From NCBI GenBank assembly GCA_024225445.1, contig JAAEMP010000251.1:1-61761 (forward strand): a stretch of DNA of 61,761 bases, in the 5' to 3' direction. The translations under genes were made by a program, and so were the position numbers. This stretch comes from Hyphomicrobiales bacterium. Lineage in GTDB: Bacteria > Pseudomonadota > Alphaproteobacteria > Rhizobiales > Rhizobiaceae. This document shows positions 25,948 to 34,788 of this stretch, in pieces; position 1 is the first letter of the stretch, and each line of letters opens with the position of its first letter. The notes below the pieces were generated by a model. It was not told where the DNA came from and searched no databases. It was given only the letters and a program-made list of their open reading frames with translations.

Positions 25948-27474
25948 ATGAGATATTTAAAACCGGCAACCAGACATATTGCAAAGGGAGCATTGGCGCT
26001 TTTGTTATCGAGCACAGCATTGCAGTTTGCTGTAACCAACAGTGCAATCGGCGCGATGAAGAATTCCGTCACGCTTGGCATGTCACTTGAACCCCCTCAC
26101 CTTGATCCAACTGCAGGCGCGGCAGCGGCAATTGATGAAGTCGTTTATGCCAATGTATTTGAGGGTCTGACCCGTATCGACCGTAACGGAGTGGTAAAAC
26201 CGGCGCTGGCAGAAAGCTGGAGCGTTTCTGATGGTGGCAAGGCCTACACCTTCAAACTGCGCACTGGTGTGAAATTCCATGATGGCACTGTTTTTGATGC
26301 AGATGATGTAAAGTTTTCTCTCGATCGCGCCCGTGGTGAAAAGTCGACCAATGCCCAAAAGAGACTGTTTAAGGCGATAACCAGCGTTGATGTTGTTGAT
26401 GCAGCCACCGTCAAGATTACGCTGTCTTCACCGGCAGGAAATTTTCTGTTCAACATGGGTTGGGGCGATGCAATAATAGTTGGCAGTGAAAGTGCTGAAA
26501 ACAACAAAACCACTCCCGTTGGTACCGGCCCGTTCAAATTCTCAAAATGGACCAAGGGTCTATCCATCGTATTGGCCAAAAATGATGGTTATTGGGGTGA
26601 ACAAAAAGTTCTCGACAAGGCTGAATTCCGCATAATTCCTGATGCCGCGGCAGCGGTAGCCGCATTACTGGCAGGTGATGTAGATGGTTTTGCCAACTTT
26701 CCTTCCCCTGAAGCAATTCCGCAATTCCAGGCTGATCCGCGCTTTACAGTTATGGTCGGTTCAACCGAAGGTGAAACAATTCTTTCCACCAACAACAAAA
26801 AGAAGCCCTTCGATGATGTGCGGGTACGTCGCGCAATCGCCCATGCGATTGACCGCAAAGCAATTATTGATGGAGCAATGTTTGGACTGGGAACGCCTAT
26901 CGGCACTCATTTTGCCCCCCATCACCCTGCCTATGTCGACAATGTGAATAAATATCCGCACGATATCGCCAAATCGAAAGCATTATTGGCTGAAGCCGGC
27001 TTTCCGGACGGTTTCAAGGCAACCATTAAACTGCCACCTCCCACTTATGCACGACGCGGTGGAGAAATTGTCGCTGCTTCCCTGCGTGAGGTTGGCATTG
27101 ATCTGGAAATCATTCCGGTGGAATGGGGTCAATGGCTTGAACAGGTTTTCAAGGGCGAAGTCAAGGATTATGATCTGACTATTGTTTCCCACACGGAACC
27201 GCAGGATATCGCCATATACGCCAATCCTGGCTACTATTTCCAATACGACAGCAAAGCTTTTCAGGATGTGATGGAGAAACTGAACGCCACGGTGGATACG
27301 GAAGGCCGCTACGCATTAATGCGCCAGGCGCAGAACATCATCTCGGAAGATGCAGTCAATGGTTACCTGTTCCAGCTTGCCAAAGCAGGTGTGTGGAATG
27401 CCAAGCTTGAAGGTCTGTGGGAAAACTCACCGGTTCAGGCCAATGATCTGACAGAAGTTCACTGGAAGGAATAG
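25948..27474 (+). CDS. Periplasmic substrate-binding protein, DppA/OppA family
   Basis: 508 residues, SBP_bac_5 family. The signal peptide contains GALALLLSSTALQFAVT, cleaved near residue 36. Family stretches: PPHLDPTAGAAAAIDEVVYA, VFEGLTRIDRNGVVKPALAES, YTFKLRTGVKFHDGTVFDAD, GTGPFKFSKW and RRAIAHAIDRKAIIDG. It collects peptides or other amines for the permeases encoded downstream. It begins 60 bases after the M20 gene. The 224-base gap after it holds no gene and may contain a partial terminator, as is usual after binding-protein genes. Confidence 0.9.
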   Translation: MRYLKPATRHIAKGALALLLSSTALQFAVTNSAIGAMKNSVTLGMSLEPPHLDPTAGAAAAIDEVVYANVFEGLTRIDRNGVVKPALAESWSVSDGGKAYTFKLRTGVKFHDGTVFDADDVKFSLDRARGEKSTNAQKRLFKAITSVDVVDAATVKITLSSPAGNFLFNMGWGDAIIVGSESAENNKTTPVGTGPFKFSKWTKGLSIVLAKNDGYWGEQKVLDKAEFRIIPDAAAAVAALLAGDVDGFANFPSPEAIPQFQADPRFTVMVGSTEGETILSTNNKKKPFDDVRVRRAIAHAIDRKAIIDGAMFGLGTPIGTHFAPHHPAYVDNVNKYPHDIAKSKALLAEAGFPDGFKATIKLPPPTYARRGGEIVAASLREVGIDLEIIPVEWGQWLEQVFKGEVKDYDLTIVSHTEPQDIAIYANPGYYFQYDSKAFQDVMEKLNATVDTEGRYALMRQAQNIISEDAVNGYLFQLAKAGVWNAKLEGLWENSPVQANDLTEVHWKE

Positions 27475-27707
27475 CAACCTGATAGATATTTGAGGCCCTG
27501 CCCGGTCGATTTTTACAGTCGTTAAGAATGACCGCGGGGTCTCGCATTTTTCAATCTCCTGGAGTGCGGGTTAACAACTCCTATTCAACGCCAAATTGTT
27601 GGGGATACAACACAGACTGACAAAAACCAGATCATAATGACCTGGATATAACCTGATGAATTTTCAAACGCTGGTGATTTTCTCATCAATTAGCCCGATT
27701 GCATGCA

Positions 27708-28658
27708 ATGCTATATTACCTGATACGTCGATCCGTCTCCCTTCTGCTAACGCTTGCTCTTTCGACCATCGTAATATTTATGGTGATGGAAATCGTGCCC
27801 GGCGATCCTGCTCTGATCATACTGGGAATAGGCGCAACGGATGAGACTATTGCGGCTCTTCGCCAACAAATGGGCCTCGACCTGCCATTGTTAACCCGAT
27901 ATTTTCAGTGGGTGTCGGGAGTTCTGGTCGGAGATCTGGGCACTAGCTACACTTATTCGGTACCGGTATCTGAACTAATAGCCGAACGCTCAATCGTCTC
28001 TTTACCACTGGCAATAATTGCACTCACCCTTTCCACTCTGATTGCCATCCCAACAGGGATACTGGCGGCATCAAAAAGGGGACAGGTTACCGATACCGGC
28101 ATCATGGGACTGACCCAACTGGGTATTGCCATCCCAAACTTCTGGTTTGCCATGCTGATGGTCTATATTTTTGCGGTGATATTACAGTGGGTGCCTGCTG
28201 GTGGATTTCCCGGTTGGGATCAGGGAATTTTGGCGGCACTGAAATCCCTGATCCTTCCAGCCATTGCCCTCGCCCTGCCCCAGGCGGCAATATTGTCACG
28301 GGTAACCAGATCAGCCCTTCTGGAAGCCCTGGGAGAAGACTACATACGGACTGCCCGTGCCAAGGGATTGACCCGGTCCATGGTATTGTGGCGACATGCG
28401 CTGCGCAATGCCATGATCCCGGTGCTGACCATCATGGGCCTGCAATTTGCTTTTCTTCTTGCTGGAACCATCATCATAGAAAATGTATTCTATCTGCCTG
28501 GTCTTGGCCGACTGATTTTTCAGGCCATCACCCAGCGCGATCTGATTGTTGTCGAAAGTACGGTTGTGTTACTGGTCGCAAGCGTCATCCTGATCAATTT
28601 TCTTGTCGATATCACCTATGCATGGGTTGATCCCCGTCTGCAAAGCGAACGGGGTTAA
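27708..28658 (+). CDS. ABC permease, DppB/OppB type
   Basis: About 316 residues, six membrane spans. The N-terminus YLIRRSVSLLLTLALSTIVI is typical of DppB, followed by MEIVPGDPALIILG. The coupling loop is DYIRTARAKGLTRSMVLWRH, and the end INFLVDITYAWVDPRLQ is characteristic. I use ATG 27708; an in-frame TTG at 27699 is possible, and no strong ribosome-binding site decides. It pairs with the permease at 28660. Confidence 0.9.
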   Translation: MLYYLIRRSVSLLLTLALSTIVIFMVMEIVPGDPALIILGIGATDETIAALRQQMGLDLPLLTRYFQWVSGVLVGDLGTSYTYSVPVSELIAERSIVSLPLAIIALTLSTLIAIPTGILAASKRGQVTDTGIMGLTQLGIAIPNFWFAMLMVYIFAVILQWVPAGGFPGWDQGILAALKSLILPAIALALPQAAILSRVTRSALLEALGEDYIRTARAKGLTRSMVLWRHALRNAMIPVLTIMGLQFAFLLAGTIIIENVFYLPGLGRLIFQAITQRDLIVVESTVVLLVASVILINFLVDITYAWVDPRLQSERG

Positions 28659-28659
28659 A

Positions 28660-29550
28660 ATGAGCGATCAGAGCGTGGAAAATTCAAAATTAGTACACAT
28701 TGAACGCGAAACCTGGAGAAACTTTGCCCGCAAAGCTATGCGCAACCGCTCCTTCACCATTGGCGCGGCTATCACTCTCATCATTCTCGCAATGGCACTC
28801 ATATCATTCTTCTGGACACCTTTCGATGTCACCAAACTGGAAATCATCAAGCGTCTTAAAAAGCCTGACGCTACCTATATTTTCGGCACCGATCACTTCG
28901 GACGGGACATGTTTTCGATGATCATGGTCGGATCACGAAACTCAATAGCTGTCGCTTTCGTAGCTGTCGCAATTGGACTGGTGATTGGCGTACCGCTTGG
29001 CACGCTTGCGGCAGCCAGAAAAGGATTTGTCGAAGAGGTTCTGATGCGTTTCAACGATCTGGTTTTTGCCTTTCCTGCCCTTTTATCAGCGGTGATGATA
29101 ACCGCCATATTCGGACCTGGAGCTATCAACGCGATCATTGCAATCGGCATTTTCAATATTCCGGTTTTTGCCCGCCTTTCCCGCTCGGCAGCCATGACCA
29201 TATGGCCAAGAGAATATGTCATGGCCGCACGAGTTGCCGGCAAATCCAGCGCCCGCATCACTATTGAACACATTTTACCCAATATCGCCAATTTGTTGAT
29301 CGTTCAGGCGACTATTCAATTCTCGCTCGGCATATTGGCCGAAGCCGGGTTATCCTATGTTGGCCTTGGCACCCAACCGCCCATGCCCAGCTGGGGGCGA
29401 ATGCTGTTTGAGGCGCAGACGATGATCGGCTTTGCCCCGCACATGGCTCTATTTCCCGGAATTGCCATCATCCTTGCCGTATTGGGACTAAACCTGCTTG
29501 GTGATGGAATGCGTGATCTGCTTGATCCAAAATTGAGACGGGAACGCTAG
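28660..29550 (+). CDS. ABC permease, DppC/OppC type
   Basis: About 296 residues. The N-terminal domain (NFARKAMRNRSFTIGAAIT) and IFGTDHFGRDMFSMIMVGSR are hallmarks of DppC. The coupling loop region is EYVMAARVAGKSSARITIEH, and the end is GDGMRDLLDPKLRR. The ATG lies one base after the preceding permease stop, so the pair is translationally coupled. Together with the upstream permease it forms the membrane channel. Confidence 0.92.
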   Translation: MSDQSVENSKLVHIERETWRNFARKAMRNRSFTIGAAITLIILAMALISFFWTPFDVTKLEIIKRLKKPDATYIFGTDHFGRDMFSMIMVGSRNSIAVAFVAVAIGLVIGVPLGTLAAARKGFVEEVLMRFNDLVFAFPALLSAVMITAIFGPGAINAIIAIGIFNIPVFARLSRSAAMTIWPREYVMAARVAGKSSARITIEHILPNIANLLIVQATIQFSLGILAEAGLSYVGLGTQPPMPSWGRMLFEAQTMIGFAPHMALFPGIAIILAVLGLNLLGDGMRDLLDPKLRRER

Positions 29551-29553
29551 GCC

Positions 29554-31167
29554 ATGCTTTCAATAAAAAACTTGTCGCTGACGATTGGTGATATCTCCGT
29601 GTTGAAAGATATTGATCTCAATATCAAGCCTGGACAGATAATGGGACTTGTCGGTGAATCGGGATCAGGAAAATCCATGACCGCACTCGCAGTCATGCAA
29701 TTATTACCTCATGCATCAAAGACTTCCGGCGAAATCAGATTTGGTGACCTGGACATTTTGAACGCCACTGAAAAGCAGATGTGTAATCTTCGTGGCGATG
29801 AAATAGGCATGGTTTTCCAGGAGCCAATGACGGCACTCAATCCGGTCAAAACCATCGGTGAGCAAATTGCCGAGGGAATCCGTTTCCATACCGGCGCAAG
29901 CGGCAAAGATGCACGCGATCAGGCAGCCCGGATATTGGAGCAGGTTGGCCTTCCCACATCAAAATTTGGACTAAATCGATACCCCCATGAGTTATCTGGC
30001 GGTCAGCGCCAGCGTGTGGTAATCGCGATAGCTTGCGCAATCCAACCCAAACTGTTGATTGCTGATGAACCGACAACTGCCCTTGATGTCACCATTCAAG
30101 CCCAAATTCTGGACTTGCTGAAAAAACTCGTTGAAGAAAACAACATGGGATTACTGCTGATCAGTCATGATCTCGGGGTAATTGCTGATGCCGCTGATGA
30201 AATCACAATCATACGTTCAGGCGAAATAATTGAAGCAGGGCCAACCAGGGATATCCTTCGCAACCAGTCCCACCCCTATACAAGGCAGCTGGCAAAGGCC
30301 TCGACCCATGTTCCGGTCAGAAAAACGAAGCCCGTTACCGCATTGGATGCGAAAAAAGCACAAACTCCTCCTTTGTTGCAGGTAACCAACCTTATTTGTG
30401 AATATCCGACCAAACGCAATTCACTGTTCGAAAAACCCCTGCCATTTCGGGCCGTTGATGACGTATCATTCGACATTTTTCCTGGCCAGACATTGGCGCT
30501 GGTTGGAGAATCGGGATGTGGAAAATCCACTCTTGCAAGAACCCTTTTACGCGTGCACGAACCTCATTCCGGAGGAATTGAGTTTGAAGACATGGACTTG
30601 TTGAATTCCGGTCACCAGGAAATAATTGCTGCGCGTCGTCACATGCAGATCGTGTTCCAGGATCCATATGGTTCATTTAATCCGCGCCACAAGGTTTCAA
30701 ATATCATTTCTGAGCCGATGCATCTGGTAAAACGCAAAATTGGCAAAGATGAACTGGTGGATGCATTAATACAGGTTGGACTGGAGGCAAATGATCTTGA
30801 GAAATATCCTCACGAATTTTCTGGAGGTCAGCGTCAACGCATTGCAATAGCCCGCGCATTGATAACCAAACCACGCCTGATTATTGCTGATGAACCGGTA
30901 TCCGCACTGGATGTTTCCATCCGTGCCCAAATATTGGACCTGCTCAATTATTTGCGTGACAAATTTCGGATATCCTATTTGTTTATTACCCATGATCTGA
31001 GTGTAGTACGAGCCTTTTGTGATGACGTGATGGTAATGAATTCTGGAAAAATTGTTGAGACAGGCTCGGTTTCGCAGTTATTCGACAATCCGGCGAGTGA
31101 CTATACCAAACAACTTTTGGCAGCTGCCCCTGATTTGCAAAAAACCTTAAGCGCAAGGAATTCCTGA
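29554..31167 (+). CDS. Fused dipeptide/oligopeptide ABC ATPase (DppD-DppF in one chain)
   Basis: 537 residues with two complete ATPase domains. Walker A motifs are GESGSGKSM (near 36) and GESGCGKST (near 320); signatures LSGGQRQRV and FSGGQRQRI; Walker [13 protein letters not shown] and [12 protein letters not shown]. Fused ATPases of this kind (also known from YejF and GsiA) drive peptide, glutathione or microcin-type importers. A linker near 245-275 ([18 protein letters not shown]) joins the halves. It closes the operon M20-SBP-permease-permease-ATPase, followed by a stem-loop. Confidence 0.92.
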   Translation: MLSIKNLSLTIGDISVLKDIDLNIKPGQIMGLVGESGSGKSMTALAVMQLLPHASKTSGEIRFGDLDILNATEKQMCNLRGDEIGMVFQEPMTALNPVKTIGEQIAEGIRFHTGASGKDARDQAARILEQVGLPTSKFGLNRYPHELSGGQRQRVVIAIACAIQPKLLIADEPTTALDVTIQAQILDLLKKLVEENNMGLLLISHDLGVIADAADEITIIRSGEIIEAGPTRDILRNQSHPYTRQLAKASTHVPVRKTKPVTALDAKKAQTPPLLQVTNLICEYPTKRNSLFEKPLPFRAVDDVSFDIFPGQTLALVGESGCGKSTLARTLLRVHEPHSGGIEFEDMDLLNSGHQEIIAARRHMQIVFQDPYGSFNPRHKVSNIISEPMHLVKRKIGKDELVDALIQVGLEANDLEKYPHEFSGGQRQRIAIARALITKPRLIIADEPVSALDVSIRAQILDLLNYLRDKFRISYLFITHDLSVVRAFCDDVMVMNSGKIVETGSVSQLFDNPASDYTKQLLAAAPDLQKTLSARNS

Positions 31168-31232
31168 CAGGATGCAAAGATAACATTTATAGGAATACCC
31201 AGCGGGGAGCTGACAGCACTTCCATAACAAAA

Positions 31233-31265
31233 CACCGGATTGTTTGAGAAATAAACAATCCGGTG
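31233..31265 (+). terminator. Stem-loop after the peptide-importer operon
   Basis: A perfect 13-base-pair stem, CACCGGATTGTTT with AAACAATCCGGTG, and a seven-base loop, 66 bases after the ATPase stop. There is no T-run on the plus strand after it (AATAAAGCC follows); on the minus strand the stem is followed by TTTTGTTAT. It may stop transcription by structure alone or protect the 3' end of the mRNA. Confidence 0.6.
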
Positions 31266-31528
31266 AATAAAGCCCAGAATACAGTCTGGAGAATTTAATT
31301 TCCCGGTACGCATTACCTGATCCGGGAGTATTGCGGTTTTTGCTCACCGCGTGAACCGTTTTATCGTGATATCGTAAACAGGCGGTTATGATTGTATTAC
31401 TGCATCCTTAATTTGCGCTTTTTCTAAGGCCATTTTCATTGTTTTCAGCTTTTTGTTGCGGCTGATTGTTTTGCCCTGACTATATTTCATTCAATTCATT
31501 TTAATTTTGTTAAATGATTGTTGCAATA

Positions 31529-31548
31529 ATATAAAGAAATCTTTATAT
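31529..31548. promoter_or_regulatory. Palindromic operator, SahR-like, upstream of the homocysteine methyltransferase
   Basis: ATAAAGA-AA-TCTTTAT, extended by AT on each side, gives a 20-base palindrome 62 bases before the start of the homocysteine methyltransferase gene. The same palindrome with TT at its centre lies at 41642-41661 before the folate:corrinoid methyltransferase gene. The shape resembles ArsR-family operators and, from memory, the motif reported for SahR, the S-adenosylhomocysteine-responsive repressor of methionine genes in Proteobacteria. No sahR gene is in the window. The remaining bases between 31266 and 31528 are AT-rich with no gene seen. Confidence 0.6.
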
Positions 31549-31609
31549 CGTAATATAATTAAATTGACAGGCAAAGCGTGCCTGGTACAGCAAACAAGGA
31601 AATCCGGAA

Positions 31610-32617
31610 TTGTCAAATCCCCTCGTCACCTTACTGGAAGAAAAAGGCGTCCTGCTAGCCGATGGAGCTACGGGCACAAATCTATTTGAAATGGGTCTTA
31701 CTTCCGGTCAGTCACCAGAATTCTGGAATGAAACAGCGCCTGAAAAAATCACCCGACTGCATCAGGGATTTATCGAAGCCGGCTCGGACATTATCCTGAC
31801 CAACTCCTTCGGTGGTACCAGGCACCGCCTGAAACTCCACAACGCACAGGATAAAGTATTTGAACTGAATGAAAAAGCTGCAACAATTGCCCGAAATGTG
31901 GCTGACAATGCTGATAGAAAAGTCATTGTCGCAGGTTCAGTTGGCCCAACCGGTGAATTGCTTGTGCCGCTTGGAGCACTCACTTATCAAGGTGCCGTTG
32001 AAGCTTTTGTTGAGCAAATGGAAGGATTGAAATCCGGCGGTGTAGATGTCTTGTGGATCGAAACCATGTCGGCGCCCGATGAAATGCAGGCGGCGGCGGA
32101 AGCAGCCAAATCCCTTGATATGCCTTATGTAATAACCGCTTCATTTGACACTGCCGGACGCACGATGATGGGTATGACTCCAGCTCAGATGCACTCCAGT
32201 ATTAGCGCTGGAGGCTCCACTCCTTTGGCGATTGGAGCGAATTGTGGTGTTGGTGCCTCTGACCTTCTTGCATCGGTTCTTGATATTTGTGAATCAGCCC
32301 CGGAAGTGATTGTGGTGGCCAAGGCGAATTGCGGTATTCCTGTCATCGAAGGAGAAAATGTGGTCTATACCGGCACTCCAGACCTGATGTCAGATTATGC
32401 CTGCCTGGCAATTGATGCTGGCGCCAGGATCATTGGCGGCTGCTGTGGAACTTCGTGCGAACATTTGTCTGCAATGCGAAAAGCGATTGATACCCATCAC
32501 AAAGCGGACCGCCCAAGCATCGACACAATCACAAGCGCAATTGGCCCTATGGTCAACAAATCAGCTTCGAGCGAAACAGTTTCCAGAAAACGCGAAAATC
32601 GGCGCAGACGGTCCTGA
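31610..32617 (+). CDS. Homocysteine S-methyltransferase (BHMT/MetH-Hcy domain family)
   Basis: 335 residues, one Hcy-binding TIM barrel. The start is LLADGATGTNLFEMGL; zinc cysteines are in GANCGVGASD and the GGCCGTSCEH pair near the end. It transfers a methyl group to homocysteine to make methionine. With separate corrinoid and folate proteins encoded nearby, it probably acts as the homocysteine module of a split methionine synthase; direct use of betaine is the alternative. Start TTG 31610 with AAGGAAA upstream. Odd: the C-terminal 11 residues SRKRENRRRRS form an arginine-rich tail, a feature shared with three other proteins of the cluster. Confidence 0.87.
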   Translation: MSNPLVTLLEEKGVLLADGATGTNLFEMGLTSGQSPEFWNETAPEKITRLHQGFIEAGSDIILTNSFGGTRHRLKLHNAQDKVFELNEKAATIARNVADNADRKVIVAGSVGPTGELLVPLGALTYQGAVEAFVEQMEGLKSGGVDVLWIETMSAPDEMQAAAEAAKSLDMPYVITASFDTAGRTMMGMTPAQMHSSISAGGSTPLAIGANCGVGASDLLASVLDICESAPEVIVVAKANCGIPVIEGENVVYTGTPDLMSDYACLAIDAGARIIGGCCGTSCEHLSAMRKAIDTHHKADRPSIDTITSAIGPMVNKSASSETVSRKRENRRRRS

Positions 32618-32696
32618 TACAGCAACGACAGTCATCTCCAGAAAGAAATAGATGCAGATTACTGCGTCCTTGAGAACAGAACCTGGCAAATTCAGA

Positions 32697-33881
32697 TTAT
32701 TCAGATTCGGATACTACCACAGGATTGGAAAATATTCTGAGTATGGCATAGCCCAGAACTGCGGATATCAGCGATCCGACGATAATTCCAAGCCGTTCGT
32801 TCATTTCATAGCTACCTCCGCTTTGCTCGAACGCCAATGAAGATATGAACAGGCTCATCGTAAATCCAATGCCACAAAGCGCAGATAATCCGTATATCTG
32901 AACCCATCCGGTATTTTCCGGCAGATTTGCAATTCCCGCTTTAACCGCCAGCCAGATCGTTGTGAATATGCCGATTTGTTTGCCAATGATAAGCCCCAGA
33001 GCGATCCCTAATGGTACGGAAGAAGTCAGGTCAGTAATTTTTAGACCGGATAGGCTGATACCCGCATTGGCAAAAGCAAATACCGGAAGAATAATAAAGG
33101 CAACCGTTGCATGCAGATCATGTTCCAGGCGGACCAACAAAGGTTGCTCCCCTTCCTTATTGCCCTTCAGCGGAATAAACATCGCCAGCACTATTCCGGC
33201 AAGTGTCGAATGAACACCCGATTTCAGCACCGCTATCCACAGAATGATTCCCACCAACATATAAGGAGTTGCGGAAGTAACGCCGCGAAAGTTGAGTATT
33301 GCCAGACCGACAATTGCAACTCCGGCAACCACAAACATCATAAAGGAGAGATCGCCGGAGTAAAAAACAGCAATTATCACAATTGCCCCTATGTCATCGA
33401 TAATGGCGACAGCCAGCAAAAACAGTTTCAGAGATGCAGGTACCCTGCTGCCCAGCAGAGCCAGAATACCCAGCGCAAATGCAATATCAGTTGCCGTTGG
33501 AACTGCCCATCCCCGCATAGCAACCGGATCACCTGAATTGATACCCGTATATATAAGTGCAGGCACAACGATACCGGCAATCGCGGCAAGGGTGGGTAAG
33601 ACAATCTTGGACGGTGAAGACAATTGCCCGGTTAGGACTTCTCGCTTCAATTCCATTCCCACCAGAAAAAAGAACACCGCCATCAATGCATCGTTAATCC
33701 AGAGCAAAAGCGGTTTCGCCAAAATCAAACGGCCAATTCTCAACTCAACCGGTGTCTCCAACAACAAATCATAAACTGGTTTTAACGGGGAGTTTTCAGC
33801 CAGGATTGCCAGTAACAGCGCACCCATCAACAGAAAACCGCCGGCAGTTTCAAGGCGTAGAAATTTTTGTACCAAAGTCAT
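32697..33881 (-). CDS. nhaA: Na+/H+ antiporter NhaA
   Basis: 394 residues, about twelve membrane spans. Hallmarks: VGMELKREVLTGQL near residue 70, PTATDIAFALGIL (ion-site Asp) and AVAIIDDIGAIVII with the Asp-Asp pair that binds sodium, then a late AVKAGIANLPENTGW. It exchanges two protons for one sodium across the inner membrane for pH and salt homeostasis. ATG 33881 has an ideal GGAGGAGAC. It sits between two cluster members on opposite strands and probably has no direct part in methyl transfer, though a salt link to betaine use would be reasonable in a marine organism. Confidence 0.93.
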   Translation of the reverse strand: MTLVQKFLRLETAGGFLLMGALLLAILAENSPLKPVYDLLLETPVELRIGRLILAKPLLLWINDALMAVFFFLVGMELKREVLTGQLSSPSKIVLPTLAAIAGIVVPALIYTGINSGDPVAMRGWAVPTATDIAFALGILALLGSRVPASLKLFLLAVAIIDDIGAIVIIAVFYSGDLSFMMFVVAGVAIVGLAILNFRGVTSATPYMLVGIILWIAVLKSGVHSTLAGIVLAMFIPLKGNKEGEQPLLVRLEHDLHATVAFIILPVFAFANAGISLSGLKITDLTSSVPLGIALGLIIGKQIGIFTTIWLAVKAGIANLPENTGWVQIYGLSALCGIGFTMSLFISSLAFEQSGGSYEMNERLGIIVGSLISAVLGYAILRIFSNPVVVSESE

Positions 33882-33959
33882 AAATGTCTCCTCCGCTACA
33901 ATGCCGACGTAAAAATTTGTTTTATCTTCACTCGAAAAGAATGAGTATTGTACATCAGT

Positions 33960-34694
33960 TCAATAATAGGAATTCATATGGAAGCGCTGTTGTTCCGTAC
34001 TATATTTGTATTCCGATCCGACCGGGCATGCAATACGTGCAACGCAACCATTGTTCAGGCAATCAGGCTCAGCCCTGGAGTTTGTGATTTCATCAAGATG
34101 AGAATAACAGGCTTTTACATCCAGGCCGTCACCACCAAAAGCATTTACAGGACAACTACTTAAACAAGGTTTTTCAATGCATGCATCACATGGTTTTTTG
34201 TTGAAATTTGGCAATTGAATCAATTTATCAAGTTGTTGATTGTTGCCAATAGCCTTAACAAACAACACACCTCGAAGCCCGAACCATAATCCGTATTCCG
34301 GATGAACCAATATACCTAATGGTGAATTGCAAATTTCGGTAGCCCGCTTTGCCCAGGCTTGAAAGGGCGGATAGGGACGATCAAAAGGTAAAGCCAGACC
34401 TGCACCTGCCTCCAGCGCAATTTCTTCAAGCACACTCCGGGTCCATCGATCCAGTGGATTGAGTAACTGGTCATTAAAATATACGGAATCACCAAAAGCC
34501 CGCCACATATCGCGGCCTGGGCTTGCCACCATCAATCCTACAATTTCGCATTCTGACCCGGTAAATCGTGATGCCTCATTGCCATCCAGATGAAACACGC
34601 CGAAAATTTCCATTCCGGTTTTACCAAGCCGCTCATTGATATCGTTGAAAATATCAAACGACAGTCGGGTTTTGGGAACAAGATCAGGCTTCAC
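33960..34694 (-). CDS. 4Fe-4S ferredoxin-like protein linked to the corrinoid methyltransferases
   Basis: 244 residues, cytoplasmic. C-terminal half has cysteine sets CDACIEKPCLSSCPVNAF and, 30 residues later, CLNNGCVARIACPVG, the pattern of two 4Fe-4S clusters as in QueG-like or ferredoxin-type domains. The first 130 residues match no domain I know by sight. Start is GTG 34694, with AAGAATAAT before it; weak. It follows the MttB-family gene by 94 bases on the same strand and is probably co-transcribed. A likely job is to pass low-potential electrons that reactivate oxidised Co(II) corrinoid, with the ASKHA activator at 42748 (inference). Confidence 0.7.
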   Translation of the reverse strand: MKPDLVPKTRLSFDIFNDINERLGKTGMEIFGVFHLDGNEASRFTGSECEIVGLMVASPGRDMWRAFGDSVYFNDQLLNPLDRWTRSVLEEIALEAGAGLALPFDRPYPPFQAWAKRATEICNSPLGILVHPEYGLWFGLRGVLFVKAIGNNQQLDKLIQLPNFNKKPCDACIEKPCLSSCPVNAFGGDGLDVKACYSHLDEITNSRAEPDCLNNGCVARIACPVGSEYKYSTEQQRFHMNSYY

Positions 34695-34788
34695 GATTAT
34701 TCTTGACTGAATTCAGTCTCCAAACATTTCGCATGATTGTATTACCTACCCGTTTACGTCCCTGGACTTCGGGAGAAGGGTCACCTTT

